The position numbers and the translations under genes were made by a program. Positions 8,142 through 17,128 of a stretch of 64,000 nt of DNA are shown piece by piece. Position 1 is the first letter of the stretch. Each line of letters starts with the position of its first letter. Source of the DNA: Iphinoe sp. HA4291-MV1 (GTDB taxonomy: Bacteria > Cyanobacteriota > Cyanobacteriia > Cyanobacteriales > Nostocaceae); NCBI GenBank assembly GCA_019359415.1, contig JAHHHH010000024.1, forward strand, positions 1 to 64,000. Reading direction: 5' to 3'. Under the pieces are notes generated by a model. The model worked only from the letters and a program-made list of their open reading frames with translations, had not been told where the DNA came from and made no database searches.

Positions 8142-9036
8142 TCACTCAAACAAAAATCTTATCAACTCCTGCTCTTCTTCAGTTAAATTTTCCTGAACCT
8201 CTACGCTCACACGCCAATTAAAAATCAGTTCTAGGACGTTGCTACGCAAAGGGTTTAGGCGTGGAAGTGCAATCAGTTCTCGCTCCAGCTTGCTGTTGAA
8301 CTGTTCCCCGTCCTAAAAGCCGGAACTAGAGTGTTTCGTTTGTAACTGGTAACTGGTTGATTGCCACTATCCCCGTCCTAAAAGACTTAGGTAGAAAGTA
8401 AATACCTGACGACCAGTTTTCTAACTCTAGTCTAGCGCCAAAGCTATCCAGCAAAGCCGCTGAAGCAGAAGGTGCCAAAATCCAGAGACGAGGTAAATTA
8501 TCTTCTGGCAAAGATGTGCTTTCTCGTTTTGCTTTGCGCTGAAACTCAGCGCACACGGAAAATAGCTTCAGGATACAATTTCTCACTTCTGTTTTGCTTG
8601 GTGGATTGCGAAAGGGTTCTAACAACGAGGCACTCGCTGCAATTCTACCAAGCAATCCTAAAGACTGCGGGTCAGCGTCAGGTGATGCTGTGGGGGAAAA
8701 TAGAATGTCAGTAAACCACAAACTTTTGGAAATGAACGTAAAAATCAGGGTTTCAGCCTTCGTGAACAAGGAGGTAAACAGCATTGGTTTAAAGGCGATC
8801 ACATTAGGGTAACTAGTGACATCGCCTGAAATGCTCAACAAATGGTTGTTTTGTGGAATCTCTCCATTTATGTGAAATGTCCGCATGGCAAGGCTTTTAA
8901 AAAACTTTTTGGTTTACTGAATGTCTACTTGTCGGACTTCATCAGTCACTTCACGACTGACTTCTACCTTTCCCAAAGGCGAGAGTAACTCTTCCAAATA
9001 CTGCTTTGCGAACTGGTCATGAGGCTGTCGAGTCAT
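8142..9036 (-). pseudogene. DUF4351-type gene broken by a MITE and a nonsense codon
   Basis: The minus strand starts MTRQPHDQFAKQYLEELL at 9036, matching the intact gene at 5516-6394. The frame runs to VDI and is then interrupted by a 209-bp element (8710-8918). When that element and one 7-bp duplication are removed, the frame rejoins as VDILFSPTA and continues through SLGLLGRIAA, PRLWILAPSA and GIYFLPKSFRTGIVAINQLP. Near 8328 a Trp codon of the intact homologue (ETLW) is TAG here. After this amber codon the frame stays open (FRLLGRG), later shifts, and similarity continues to a stop at 8142. The DUF4351 tail is absent. Confidence 0.85.
8710..8918. mobile_element. 209-bp MITE with 7-bp target duplication
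   Basis: Terminal inverted repeats AGTAAACCA (8710-8718) and TGGTTTACT (8910-8918) extend imperfectly inward. The element is flanked by perfect direct repeats GAATGTC at 8703-8709 and 8919-8925. It has no transposase gene. It is inserted in the DUF4351-type pseudogene, and precise removal restores that reading frame. Confidence 0.88.
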
Positions 9037-9593
9037 CTATTTTCAGGTGCGGTAATCTCAATTTACGTAATGTGTCCAGCATTTGGTAAAGCCCTGCTGT
9101 AGGCATCGTTACTTTTTATTGGAGCATTGTAGTATCGCGGGCGTGTAAGTAAACCAACCATTATTTTGACTTATTTTGACTGGTTAACTTAACGGTAAAG
9201 AAGGCTAATTATTTTGGATATATAGGAATCCGATTTGAATCTTGCGCTCGTATACTGAACCTCTAAGCTATTGCCTAAGTTTTGGACGCAACACATTGCT
9301 GAGGTAACTATCGGTAAGCAAGTACGGTTTAAAGTGCAATCAGGTAGCCAGCTCGCAACAATAAAAACCACAACTAAAGGCATACGCCCTAACCATGTGA
9401 ATCAAACATATAACGGATTTCAACTGGATGAAGTACAGAATCTAAGGTTCGCGCGCCAGATACGAAGTCTGTTTTACTCCTGACTGCTGTATTGCTGCTA
9501 TAGGTGTATCCCATCATTTCACTGGTGAATCGCTTCATTTACTCGCTTCCAAATCACCAGTTACTAGTCATATCAAGACAAGGATTTCAAACA
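9037..9593. other. Non-coding stretch, decayed
   Basis: No convincing gene. It contains a tandem ATTTTGACTT direct repeat near 9161-9181. A segment at 9433-9499 is repeated in inverted orientation at 12896-12961. The 70-codon frame at 9271 has no recognisable features. Confidence 0.5.
9433..9499 (+). repeat. Dispersed repeat, inverted mate at 12896-12961
   Basis: Shares GTACAGAA, GCCAG, GAAG, CTGTTT and the exact run ACTCCTGACTGCTGTATTGC with the minus strand of 12896-12961. The two copies bracket a 3.4-kb stretch. Confidence 0.6.
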
Positions 9594-10004
9594 ATGCAAG
9601 AAATACTAGACGTAATTCTCTACATCCTCATCTATGGATTCTCCACGCTATTTATATTAACCTTCTTGTTAGAGTTACAAGTCGCATTTGAGAAACAACT
9701 AGTAGCAGGTCAAACCTACAAATTAGAAAACACAGTTCCACAAAATCAAGAGAAACCTACCGTAAAAGCCTCATTATATACAAATAACAAGCGCAAAAAA
9801 ACTTCACCACTTCCTCAAATCTGCATCAGTCAAAAACGACTTATTCTACCAGTAAAAGCCCAAAGCTGTAGACAAGTGAAAGTAAAAAAGCTACGAGAAA
9901 AAGCGCCGAAGCCCAATCAATTACATCCTCAACTACTCTTACCTACAAAAATAAGAAATGCCGTACAAAATTCTATCAAATATTCGTATTTGGCAGCAAT
10001 ATAG
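9594..10004 (+). CDS. Small membrane protein, function unknown
   Basis: A 136-residue protein. ATG 9594 is preferred because AAGGA (9580-9584) is 9 bases upstream; a GTG at 9504 would lengthen it without support. The first 30 residues form one hydrophobic helix (ILYILIYGFSTLFILTFLL). The rest is strongly basic and Lys/Gln-rich, so it is probably a single-pass protein with a cytoplasmic basic tail. No family recognised. Confidence 0.5.
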   Translation: MQEILDVILYILIYGFSTLFILTFLLELQVAFEKQLVAGQTYKLENTVPQNQEKPTVKASLYTNNKRKKTSPLPQICISQKRLILPVKAQSCRQVKVKKLREKAPKPNQLHPQLLLPTKIRNAVQNSIKYSYLAAI

Positions 10005-10085
10005 AGGTGATCGCATTTTGTCTAACGTTTCATCCCACCTCAACAGGGGCGCAATCCAAAAAAATATGTCACCTAAATTATAACA

Positions 10086-11018
10086 ATGACTACACCTCCT
10101 GTAGTTACAAAAACTACGTCTTATCAACTCAATCAACTCCTAACTTCCTTACTACAAGAGAACAAGTCTCTTAAACAAGAGTTGGAGAAAGCATATACAA
10201 ATAGTAACTTCGGCTGTTATAACCGTTCCGGAGCAGAGAAAAGAGGCAACGAATTTCTTACCAGAGAACGCCGCAGAGTGCAATCAGGACAATTGGTCAT
10301 GGTTGTCTGCGATATCGCTGAGATGGGCAAGCGTAATAATGATATCGGAGAAGAGGCAGTAAATAAAGCGATCGCCAGCGCTCTTGCCGAGATTCGACAG
10401 TGGCGTGGAGTGGAATTCATCTCTCAGCTTAATAGCGGCGATGAATTTGTGTTCATCGTGGATAAGGTGGATGTCGAGGGTATTGTCACTCGCATGGATG
10501 GAGTGTTTCGACGTCACGGCTTTGAAGGAATCTATGGCGCTGTTGTAAGAATTGCAGGTTGCTATATCACATCTGCAAACAATGGCATGAACTCTGTTTA
10601 TAAACAGAAAAACCAGTCAGTTGATGAGGGTCTAACACGTAAAATAATTGGGCAGTCTTTCTCGGTTGACTCGATTCCCAACACGATTAATCGTGGGGTT
10701 TCTATCGCCTTTGGCGTCTCCCCTTGGGAGAAGACTGCCCAATTATTTCGGGGACAATGCGATGGAAAGACCAATTCTATACAAAAAGGGGAGAAAAGCA
10801 TGTTGAGAGTTGGGAATATAGTTATCAATTTGAATGCTATTGCCTACGTTGATTTGGAAGCTACAAAGAGTTATGTTACCAGGTATGAGAATACAGGTGT
10901 GAGAATTTATTTGCTCTCAAATGGAAGTACAAGCAACCTTGTAAGTCTATTTTTTCAGGGTGATGATGCACTCTTGTTGCGGAAATACTTTCTTCTAGTG
11001 GGCGAATTGTGTGGTTGA
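10086..11018 (+). CDS. GGDEF-like protein with degenerate signature and extra C-terminal domain
   Basis: A 310-residue protein. Residues about 15-35 are a short coiled coil (LLQENKSLKQELEK). Residues about 38-160 look like a GGDEF (diguanylate cyclase) domain: FGCYNRSGAEKR, then VVCDIAEMGKRNNDIG (the metal-binding Asp region), then the signature as SGDEF (about residues 117-121). SGDEF is known in some active cyclases, but the remaining substrate residues look reduced, so activity is uncertain. Near residues 186-221 a 107-bp perfect inverted-repeat element is read through in frame. The last 75 residues (RVGNIVINLNAIAYVDL...LFFQGDDALLLRKYF) resemble a small stand-alone cyanobacterial protein, suggesting a fusion. 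No receiver or sensor domain is present. Confidence 0.65.
   Translation: MTTPPVVTKTTSYQLNQLLTSLLQENKSLKQELEKAYTNSNFGCYNRSGAEKRGNEFLTRERRRVQSGQLVMVVCDIAEMGKRNNDIGEEAVNKAIASALAEIRQWRGVEFISQLNSGDEFVFIVDKVDVEGIVTRMDGVFRRHGFEGIYGAVVRIAGCYITSANNGMNSVYKQKNQSVDEGLTRKIIGQSFSVDSIPNTINRGVSIAFGVSPWEKTAQLFRGQCDGKTNSIQKGEKSMLRVGNIVINLNAIAYVDLEATKSYVTRYENTGVRIYLLSNGSTSNLVSLFFQGDDALLLRKYFLLVGELCG
10642..10748. repeat. 107-bp element with perfect 18-bp terminal inverted repeats
   Basis: AAATAATTGGGCAGTCTT (10642-10659) and its exact complement AAGACTGCCCAATTATTT (10731-10748) bracket a segment with an inner CACGATTAATCGTG palindrome. The element is read through in frame by the GGDEF-like gene. Confidence 0.85.
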
Positions 11019-11290
11019 CCTTTCCCTTATCTTCAGAAGAGGGGATTCTAAGCTGTTGTTGCTCGCCTTGGCTATAACCCAGATTTCTCACAAAACCGGA
11101 AAAAAGAGGGGTCAAAAACTGCCAAAATACATATTGCAAAAGGATTTTAGCAGTTGTCAAACATGACCCCTAGTGATACAAATTGTATAGCAGAACAATT
11201 CAAATTTGAACGAGAGAAGCTATGCCCAGTCATAGTTAATTTCAAGGGTAGGACTGTAACATCGCGCCAAAGCCGTTAGTTCAATATTTT

Positions 11291-11608
11291 TTACAAAGAG
11301 CGCAGTTGAGCCGTAAGTGATTCAATTAACCCTTCTGCTTCATCCTTGCTAATACCTTCTAAAATCGCAATCGCTTCTTTCAAATTAATTTGATAGTCTT
11401 CTGAATATCCTTGCATCATATTCTCTAAGGCATGATTTAAAGTATACTCACCTAAATCAGCAACTTCGCAGTGGAATAACCAATATGTTAATGTTACCCG
11501 TAATGCCAGCTTATCAGCTAGGGTAAGTTTCTCTAGCGTTGTGCCGAAATACTCGACAAGTTGGTCAATTTGATTCGTCTGCATATAATATGTAACGCAC
11601 TTGCTCAT
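11291..11608 (-). CDS. Small hypothetical protein
   Basis: About 105 residues from ATG 11608; longer upstream starts exist up to 11668. Sequence such as IDQLVEYFGTTLEKLTLADKLALRVTLTYWLFHCE is predicted helical, and LKEAIAILEGISKDEAEGLIESL forms a second helical part. No family or neighbour indicates a role. Confidence 0.5.
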   Translation of the reverse strand: MSKCVTYYMQTNQIDQLVEYFGTTLEKLTLADKLALRVTLTYWLFHCEVADLGEYTLNHALENMMQGYSEDYQINLKEAIAILEGISKDEAEGLIESLTAQLRSL

Positions 11609-12243
11609 CTTGATAAACTCCCTAATTTTTTCTCGAAAATACCACCAGTAGTAGCCCTGACTTTTCACGGTATGTGGAAAAGGTTATTTTGAGGGTTTCC
11701 CAAGCCCTGATTTTTCCGTTAGTGATTTTCATTAATTTACGACTATTGAGAATTAGACTGTGGAAAAAGCCACGTTCTTTGGTGGGTTGAGGACTTCCCG
11801 TGAAAAGTCAGGTAGTAGCCCAGCGCTCTAGGCTAAATACCTAAAAAACTTTACTAGTGCAGCGGGTTTTGGAAATAACTATCCAGTTGAAAAAGGTGTT
11901 GAGATAGCATTTGGATAGAAAACAACGCTCGACGTATAATTCTTGAAGTGAAATTTATGAATGTCAACGCAGAATAAGAGATTGAGCTAATTGACCGAGT
12001 AAGGCTTTAAGTTCTCGAGTCTTGATGATTTTTGATTATACGTCGAGTTTTTTGAGCAATAATCCTAGCTTTTTCACGGTTTATACGTCCAGTTGTCCCA
12101 AAACTAAACGTATAACAATATTTATACGTCCTGCGCTGTTTTCTGTCTGCATCGCAACACCAAAAAGGTTAAAAAGCTTACTGTACAAGCAATATTCCTA
12201 CCCTACACCGAAAGGCTTTGCCTTCTCTCGTTGATGAATTGCA
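11609..12243. other. Non-coding region with iteron-like repeats
   Basis: No gene seen over 630 bases. It holds five copies of an ACGTATA/TATACGT motif, described separately, and the segments TGACTTTTCACGG and CCGTGAAAAGTCA (near 11660 and 11798), an inverted pair. Confidence 0.6.
11931..12130. repeat. Cluster of five TTATACGTC-type motifs
   Basis: GACGTATAA at 11931, TTATACGTC at 12036, 12081 and 12122, and ACGTATAA at 12108-12115. The motifs occur in both orientations within 200 bp of gene-free DNA. This could be a replication-initiator (iteron) or regulator binding array. No initiator gene is adjacent, so the role is open. Confidence 0.5.
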
Positions 12244-12831
12244 CTAGTTCCTAGATGCCAAATACCCTTGACGGTAATTACTTTTCTTCAGCTTCGTAGC
12301 CTGACGAAGTGTCCACTGCTTAATAACGTCTACCCTACCCGCATGGCGCAACTTCTCTTCATAAGTAGTATTGCCCGTCAGTTTTGCGATCGCACCAGCT
12401 ATGACAAGCGCACAACGCTCCGGCTGGCTGGAAACCTGTTCCTCCGCAAAGCGCACCACCACCCAGTTAGCTTCGACAAAGCACTTGTTCCTGTAGTTAT
12501 CCTCCCCAATACAGTGGGTAGGTTTTCCCGTCACAAATGAGATAGGCTCATCCACTTCAACATCTAGGTGTAGCCCAGTAGTGGGTTCCACAATCAGAAA
12601 ATCAGCCGTGTAATGTAAATCGTGCCCTGGAGGTAACATCTTCTGTTGGGGTAAAACAACCCCCTCACCAAAATAATGCTTCAAGACATTCCCGAATAGA
12701 TTCTCACTCGCCCCCACAGGGGCATCACCCGTACCTGAACGTGTAATCACGGGAGCAAATTTCCTATCTCGAACCAACTGCGGGACAAATATTTGAGGAA
12801 AAGATGGAACTGGTAATGCTGATTTCGCCAT
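12244..12831 (-). CDS. Predicted PD-(D/E)XK / DUF559-like nuclease
   Basis: A 195-residue protein. The core YTADFLIVEPTTGLHLDVEVDEP has the Asp...(D/E)xE/K-like arrangement of restriction-endonuclease-fold proteins. NYRNKCFVEANWVVVRFAEEQV resembles the helix and final strand of DUF559/Vsr-like proteins. It is therefore a candidate DNA endonuclease on a mobile element. There is no methyltransferase partner beside it. The assignment is structural pattern recognition only. Confidence 0.6.
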   Translation of the reverse strand: MAKSALPVPSFPQIFVPQLVRDRKFAPVITRSGTGDAPVGASENLFGNVLKHYFGEGVVLPQQKMLPPGHDLHYTADFLIVEPTTGLHLDVEVDEPISFVTGKPTHCIGEDNYRNKCFVEANWVVVRFAEEQVSSQPERCALVIAGAIAKLTGNTTYEEKLRHAGRVDVIKQWTLRQATKLKKSNYRQGYLASRN

Positions 12832-12895
12832 GCTTGTTAATCAAATCTGTGACAGAGCACATCAAACTCCCCATCAGTTAAATAAGGAACAATAC

Positions 12896-12961
12896 AGCAG
12901 CAATACAGCAGTCAGGAGTCAAACAGCCTTCATACCTGGCTTTGAAGTCTAGGTTCTGTAC
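12896..12961 (-). repeat. Dispersed repeat, inverted mate of 9433-9499
   Basis: See 9433-9499. The surrounding 12832-13111 gap also has a local AATACAGCAGC tandem repeat. Confidence 0.6.
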
Positions 12962-13111
12962 CTTACTTGCAAACTGCTGTATTACACCCAGTTTTACAAG
13001 TACACCAATATTATTGAAACCAACAGATGTTGCATATTTTTTACAACTAAAATTGGATGCCAATTGTCAGTCACATAGAAGAAAATACGCTAAAAGCACT
13101 CCGGACAAGGT

Positions 13112-14743
13112 ATGTACAGCTTCCAGATACTCTCAGGACTGATTCAAGAAGAATACCCCGTCATCGCCTGCGAATCTCCCCTCCAAGAAAGACTGCGCCT
13201 ACTCACTCATATCAGTCAGTTCTGCCAAACCACCAGAAAAAGGTGCTACCTGTGGAACCTAGGAGAGGAAACAATCAAGGAACTGACAGTTGAAAATTCA
13301 AAATTAGTGATTGGAGAATTTCAAGACTATATTCCTAAACCAAGACAAAATAAAGAAGATTATTTTCAAAGCCTCAATTTTTGGAAAGAATATCAAGAAA
13401 CTGGGATACTAATTCTCGAAAATATATATCCCTGGATTCAGGAAAATCGCCCAAAAGAAACCGACTTTTTCCTAGTGTCAGAGTGGATAAAATCTTCACT
13501 AATTAATCTGAAACTTTATACCCAAAATACTGGTAAAGTTACCCTACTTCTAGGAGCAACTGCTGATATTAGTAGCGATATCTCCGCCGAGATTCCTATC
13601 TGGAAACAAGATTTACCTGATGTTAGTGAAATCATCAACTCTCTTACTCAAACCAGCCTCCTACCCCCAGAATATACAGATACAGACTATCTCACAGTAG
13701 CAAACGCTGGGATGGGATTATACATATCTGATATCATAACCCTACTCAAGGAAGTTAGAAAAACCACCGATTTCAATAACTCCGAATTTGTAGCACAATC
13801 TCTGCTCAAACAAAAAATCCAACTGCTCAACCGCCTCTACGATATTGAGTTTCTACCTCCACCCAAAGTCCAACTAGGTGGGTTAGAACTTATGCAAGAG
13901 TCATTTAAAAAATTCAAGCGCCTCCTCACCCCTCGCGCCAAACAATATAATCTCAAAGTGCCCAAAGGTATCATGTTAGTGGGACCACCAGGAACAGGTA
14001 AATCTCACTCCGCCAAAGCTTGTTCCCAAAATATGGGTATTCCCCTCATCATGGTCAATTGGGGGAACTTCCGCAGTTTCGGGAATCAAGCTGAAATTAA
14101 GCTTGAACGTCTGCTAAAACTCGCTGATAAATTGTCACAAATCATACTTTATTTTGATGATTTTGATAAGGCTTTTGCCGGAGATGACGATTTAGCTAAA
14201 CGGCTAGCTGGCAAACTTTTGACCTGGATGCAAGAAAGACAGTCTGATGTATTAGTTATTGCTTCAGTAAACCGAATGGAGTGGCTACCACCCGAACTCA
14301 CCCGCGCCGGACGGTTTGACTACCTCTTCAAGGTAGACCTACCCAACAATGGGGAAAGATATACTATCTTCAAACTGCACGCTGCCCGATTTGACGAACG
14401 CTTCCGCAATGGCGGCGACCCTTGGGACGAAGAACAGTGGCGCAGAATTCTTAAAGCCACCAATAGGTGTGTGGGTGCTGAAATCCAGACAATTGTAGAA
14501 CGTGCTGCTAGCACCATATTCTACCAGACAGTAATAGAAGATACTTACTCACAAAGCAAACTCCCACCTCTAGAATTAACCATTGAAGCACTACTCGAAG
14601 AACGCCGCCAAATTAACCCGCTTGCTATCCGGGAAGCAGATAGAGTCGAGTCAATGCGTAATAAAGCAGACCAACAAGCTTTACCTAGTAGCCCTCTTGA
14701 TGAAAGCAAGTTTGCTGTTGGAAACATCAATATTTTCAGCTAG
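13112..14743 (+). CDS. Ycf46-like AAA+ ATPase
   Basis: A 543-residue protein. The N-terminal about 250 residues match the Ycf46-type pattern (an inactive ATPase-like domain, e.g. FQILSGLIQEEYPVIACESP). The C-terminal AAA domain has Walker A GPPGTGKSHSAK (about residue 290), Walker B ILYFDDFDKAF (about residue 345), sensor-1 ASVNRM and arginine finger LTRAGRFD. Ycf46 proteins are conserved in cyanobacteria and plastids, where they are linked to stress and CO2 responses. This divergent plasmid copy sits directly before the secretion cluster, so it may be a remodelling factor for transfer or replication, which is inference. Confidence 0.85.
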   Translation: MYSFQILSGLIQEEYPVIACESPLQERLRLLTHISQFCQTTRKRCYLWNLGEETIKELTVENSKLVIGEFQDYIPKPRQNKEDYFQSLNFWKEYQETGILILENIYPWIQENRPKETDFFLVSEWIKSSLINLKLYTQNTGKVTLLLGATADISSDISAEIPIWKQDLPDVSEIINSLTQTSLLPPEYTDTDYLTVANAGMGLYISDIITLLKEVRKTTDFNNSEFVAQSLLKQKIQLLNRLYDIEFLPPPKVQLGGLELMQESFKKFKRLLTPRAKQYNLKVPKGIMLVGPPGTGKSHSAKACSQNMGIPLIMVNWGNFRSFGNQAEIKLERLLKLADKLSQIILYFDDFDKAFAGDDDLAKRLAGKLLTWMQERQSDVLVIASVNRMEWLPPELTRAGRFDYLFKVDLPNNGERYTIFKLHAARFDERFRNGGDPWDEEQWRRILKATNRCVGAEIQTIVERAASTIFYQTVIEDTYSQSKLPPLELTIEALLEERRQINPLAIREADRVESMRNKADQQALPSSPLDESKFAVGNINIFS

Positions 14744-15119
14744 CAAACGTCACCGAAGAGGCAGAGGAGCAGGGAGCGGGGAGCAGGGGGGCAACCTCAT
14801 GCTTGAAAGGGCAGGGGCTTGAGTGGGGGATGTTAGCGTTTGCGCAGCGCGCCCTCCGGGGCTAGCGAGCCGTAGGCTGGAAACAGGGAGAACTTCCACG
14901 AATAAATTCGCTTGCTCGGACCGATTGCTCTGACGCGGGGGCTTCCCCAAATACTGATTTTCTTCCCTCCCCCTGCCCCCAGCAAAGCTGCACCCCTGCA
15001 TGGTTTGGTCAGAAATCAGTTTCAAGTTTCATCATCTAAAGCAAACATACCAAAAACATTTCAACAGTTCATAATGTTTGCCATTTCTAATCACCTTATC
15101 ACTTTACTTATCTAAAATT
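14744..15119. other. Intergenic region with purine-rich tract and palindromic repeats
   Basis: No gene. A G/A-rich tract (GAGGAGCAGGGAGCGGGGAG, about 14764) and GC-rich dispersed repeats (GCGCAGCGCGCCCTCCGGGG, about 14841) fill much of it. The last 60 bases are AT-rich and should hold the promoter of the DUF192 gene. Confidence 0.5.
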
Positions 15120-15659
15120 ATGGAAGTCACAAGACCAACCACTCAAAGAGGCATTCAAACAAAAGGCGCACAAACTTCAGAAAAAAGTTTATTCTTCAAA
15201 ATTCTCAATGTCGTTGGACCAATTGCCGGTTTCATTGCTGCCCTCTCACCCCTAGCGCTCTACTTTTGGAATCATCAACCCCAGTATCTACCTATTGGTG
15301 CAACCTTTACTAGTAATAACCAAACTATCAAACTAGAGGTAGCTAGAGTTGCCCAGGAACTATCCAAAGGACTCAAATTCCGCAAGTCAATACCGAAGAA
15401 CCACGGGATGCTATTTGTTATCAACAAATCCGAACCAATTAGCTTGTGGATGAAGGATACTCACATCCCCTTAGATCTAATATTTCTCAAAAGTGGAGAA
15501 ATTAAACATATCGTTAGGAATGTACCACCTTGTAGAACGAGAGAATGTCCTAAATACAATTCAGTGTACCCTGTAAACCAAGTCATCGAATTACCCGCAG
15601 GTAGTGTAGATTCTCTAAGGTTAAATAATGGAGAATTTCTCAAAATAAATCTGAAATAG
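15120..15659 (+). CDS. DUF192 family protein, membrane-anchored
   Basis: A 179-residue protein starting at ATG 15120. A single hydrophobic segment (VVGPIAGFIAALSPLALYFW, about residues 28-47) anchors it. The DUF192 domain follows: GLKFRKSIPKNHGMLFVINKSEP, ISLWMKDTHIPLDLIFL, then PCRTRECPKYNSVYPVNQVIELPAGS. DUF192 is a small beta-rich domain of unknown function, usually periplasmic. The two Cys in PCRTREC could form a disulfide. A strong terminator follows at 15702. Confidence 0.85.
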   Translation: MEVTRPTTQRGIQTKGAQTSEKSLFFKILNVVGPIAGFIAALSPLALYFWNHQPQYLPIGATFTSNNQTIKLEVARVAQELSKGLKFRKSIPKNHGMLFVINKSEPISLWMKDTHIPLDLIFLKSGEIKHIVRNVPPCRTRECPKYNSVYPVNQVIELPAGSVDSLRLNNGEFLKINLK

Positions 15660-15701
15660 CCTCAATTCCTAGTCAAACAAAAAATTAGCAAAAGTCAAGC
15701 A

Positions 15702-15740
15702 TAAAATCCCTCAAACTCCTTGTTTGAGGGATTTTATTTT
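15702..15740 (+). terminator. Intrinsic terminator after DUF192 gene
   Basis: Stem TAAAATCCCTCAAAC / GTTTGAGGGATTTTA, 15 bp perfect, with a 5-base loop, followed by TTTT. It is the only notable structure in the 353-base gap 15660-16012. Confidence 0.9.
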
Positions 15741-16012
15741 GTTTAAAGATAGTGTTGAGATACATTTTTATTTTTGTCAATCCAACTAGATTTTAAATTA
15801 ACTTCAACACTGTATAGGCAAAGATAACATCAAAACTTAAACAATTAATCGGATGTATCAAAATTCCTTCCACCCATAGAATAAACGTATAAGCCACAGG
15901 GCTTTCAAGAGTTTTAACCAATACCGATTCTCCATTGAACTTTGCCGCAAAGAGTATCTCCCCGACAAGTTCTCTCAAAAATTAGCTCTCATAAATCGAT
16001 AATTACACTCAC

Positions 16013-16627
16013 ATGAGAACAAACTACGACCCCGATTACAATAAGGACTATACATCCTACGAACAAGAATACGGATATCCTGTTTCAGATCGACGCCGCC
16101 GCACTTGGAAAGAAAATGGCACAATCGCCGGTTTGATGGCTGTTGGTACCGGATTGATGATTGTAGATCTCTCAATCCACAACATGGTTATGGCATCACT
16201 CGCATTTGCTACTGCCATCGTCGCATTAATGCCCAAAGAAGCAAACAGCCTGCTTTTTAACTTTGAGAAATGGCAGCGCAAGTACGGTATCAACATTTAC
16301 ACAATCATGTTTTGCTTGGTAGGTGCGGTATTCCTACTGGATATGTCAGTTGCACCAGCCAGCGCGCAATTCATGAACAGCGCTGAAAAATTCTTCACTT
16401 CGGACAAGTACTTTCCTGGTATTGATAAAAAAATAACTGGTTTTATCTTCGCAGTACTACGCGGTCTATTCCTTATCTATCTTGCTATCGGTCTTATCCG
16501 AGTCGTCCAAGCAGCCAGAAATGATGAAGATTGGCAGACCATTGCCCGTACTCCAATTATTATTGCTATCACTGTAATAGTTGGCGATATCCTAGCTGGA
16601 TTAGTAGTCGGTACTGGCGGTGGCTAA
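16013..16627 (+). CDS. VirB2/TrbC-like conjugation membrane protein
   Basis: A 204-residue protein with a charged N-terminus (YDPDYNKDYTSYEQEYGYP) and about four hydrophobic segments. The segment VFLLDMSVAPASAQF resembles a signal-peptidase site (ASA). It precedes a pilin-sized remainder with two helices, as in VirB2/TrbC pilin precursors. It is the first gene of the secretion cluster, just upstream of VirB3- and VirB4-like genes, which is the usual VirB2 position. Assignment rests on topology and gene order, not clear sequence identity. Confidence 0.55.
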   Translation: MRTNYDPDYNKDYTSYEQEYGYPVSDRRRRTWKENGTIAGLMAVGTGLMIVDLSIHNMVMASLAFATAIVALMPKEANSLLFNFEKWQRKYGINIYTIMFCLVGAVFLLDMSVAPASAQFMNSAEKFFTSDKYFPGIDKKITGFIFAVLRGLFLIYLAIGLIRVVQAARNDEDWQTIARTPIIIAITVIVGDILAGLVVGTGGG

Positions 16628-16691
16628 ACACAAAAGAGTACCATAATCAACCCTCTAGGAGTGATTGGTATCACTCCTACTCGAATCAAAT

Positions 16692-17045
16692 ATGCCTAGA
16701 GATAGAGAATTCCGTACCGTCAACCGAGTCTTAGGTGACCAACCCCGCCTCGGTCCATTTCCCGCCGACCAAATTGTTCCTTGGAGTGCGATCGCACTGA
16801 TCATGTATTTCGTAGTTCAAGGATTTCTTCAAGCAGGATGGCTAGCAACAGGAATATCAATTACCTGGGGATGGGCAACTTGGTGGACAGTCACGTCAAA
16901 TAAAGCCTTCTTAGGTAAGTTTGTCGGTACTCCCCGCATCACTCGCGGATATAAGCCCTTTGTTTCACTGCTTAATCCACACCAAAGCGAACCAAGGAAA
17001 AAACCCGCTTCTAAGCGCAAACGCAATTCAAACAGTGAACAGTAA
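16692..17045 (+). CDS. VirB3/TraL-like inner membrane protein
   Basis: A 117-residue protein from ATG 16692. The N-terminal motif MPRDREFRTVNRVLG is followed by two close hydrophobic segments (residues about 30-62), and it ends in a Lys/Arg-rich tail. Size, topology and position directly before the VirB4-like ATPase fit VirB3. The gap to the next gene holds tandem CAGTGAACAGTGA/TAACTGATAACTGG microrepeats. Confidence 0.6.
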   Translation: MPRDREFRTVNRVLGDQPRLGPFPADQIVPWSAIALIMYFVVQGFLQAGWLATGISITWGWATWWTVTSNKAFLGKFVGTPRITRGYKPFVSLLNPHQSEPRKKPASKRKRNSNSEQ

Positions 17046-17128
17046 ACAGTGAACAGTGACCAGTGGTAACTGATAACTGGTAACTGATAACCTTCTCTTT
17101 TAAGAATTAACGCAGATATCATACCGCC

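Noticed and set aside
11931-12130. CRISPR array
   Set aside because: The TTATACGTC motifs are too short, occur in both orientations and are irregularly spaced; no cas genes.
15793-15978. 61-codon minus-strand frame
   Set aside because: No ribosome site, no family, and placed directly behind a terminator facing the other way; not supported.
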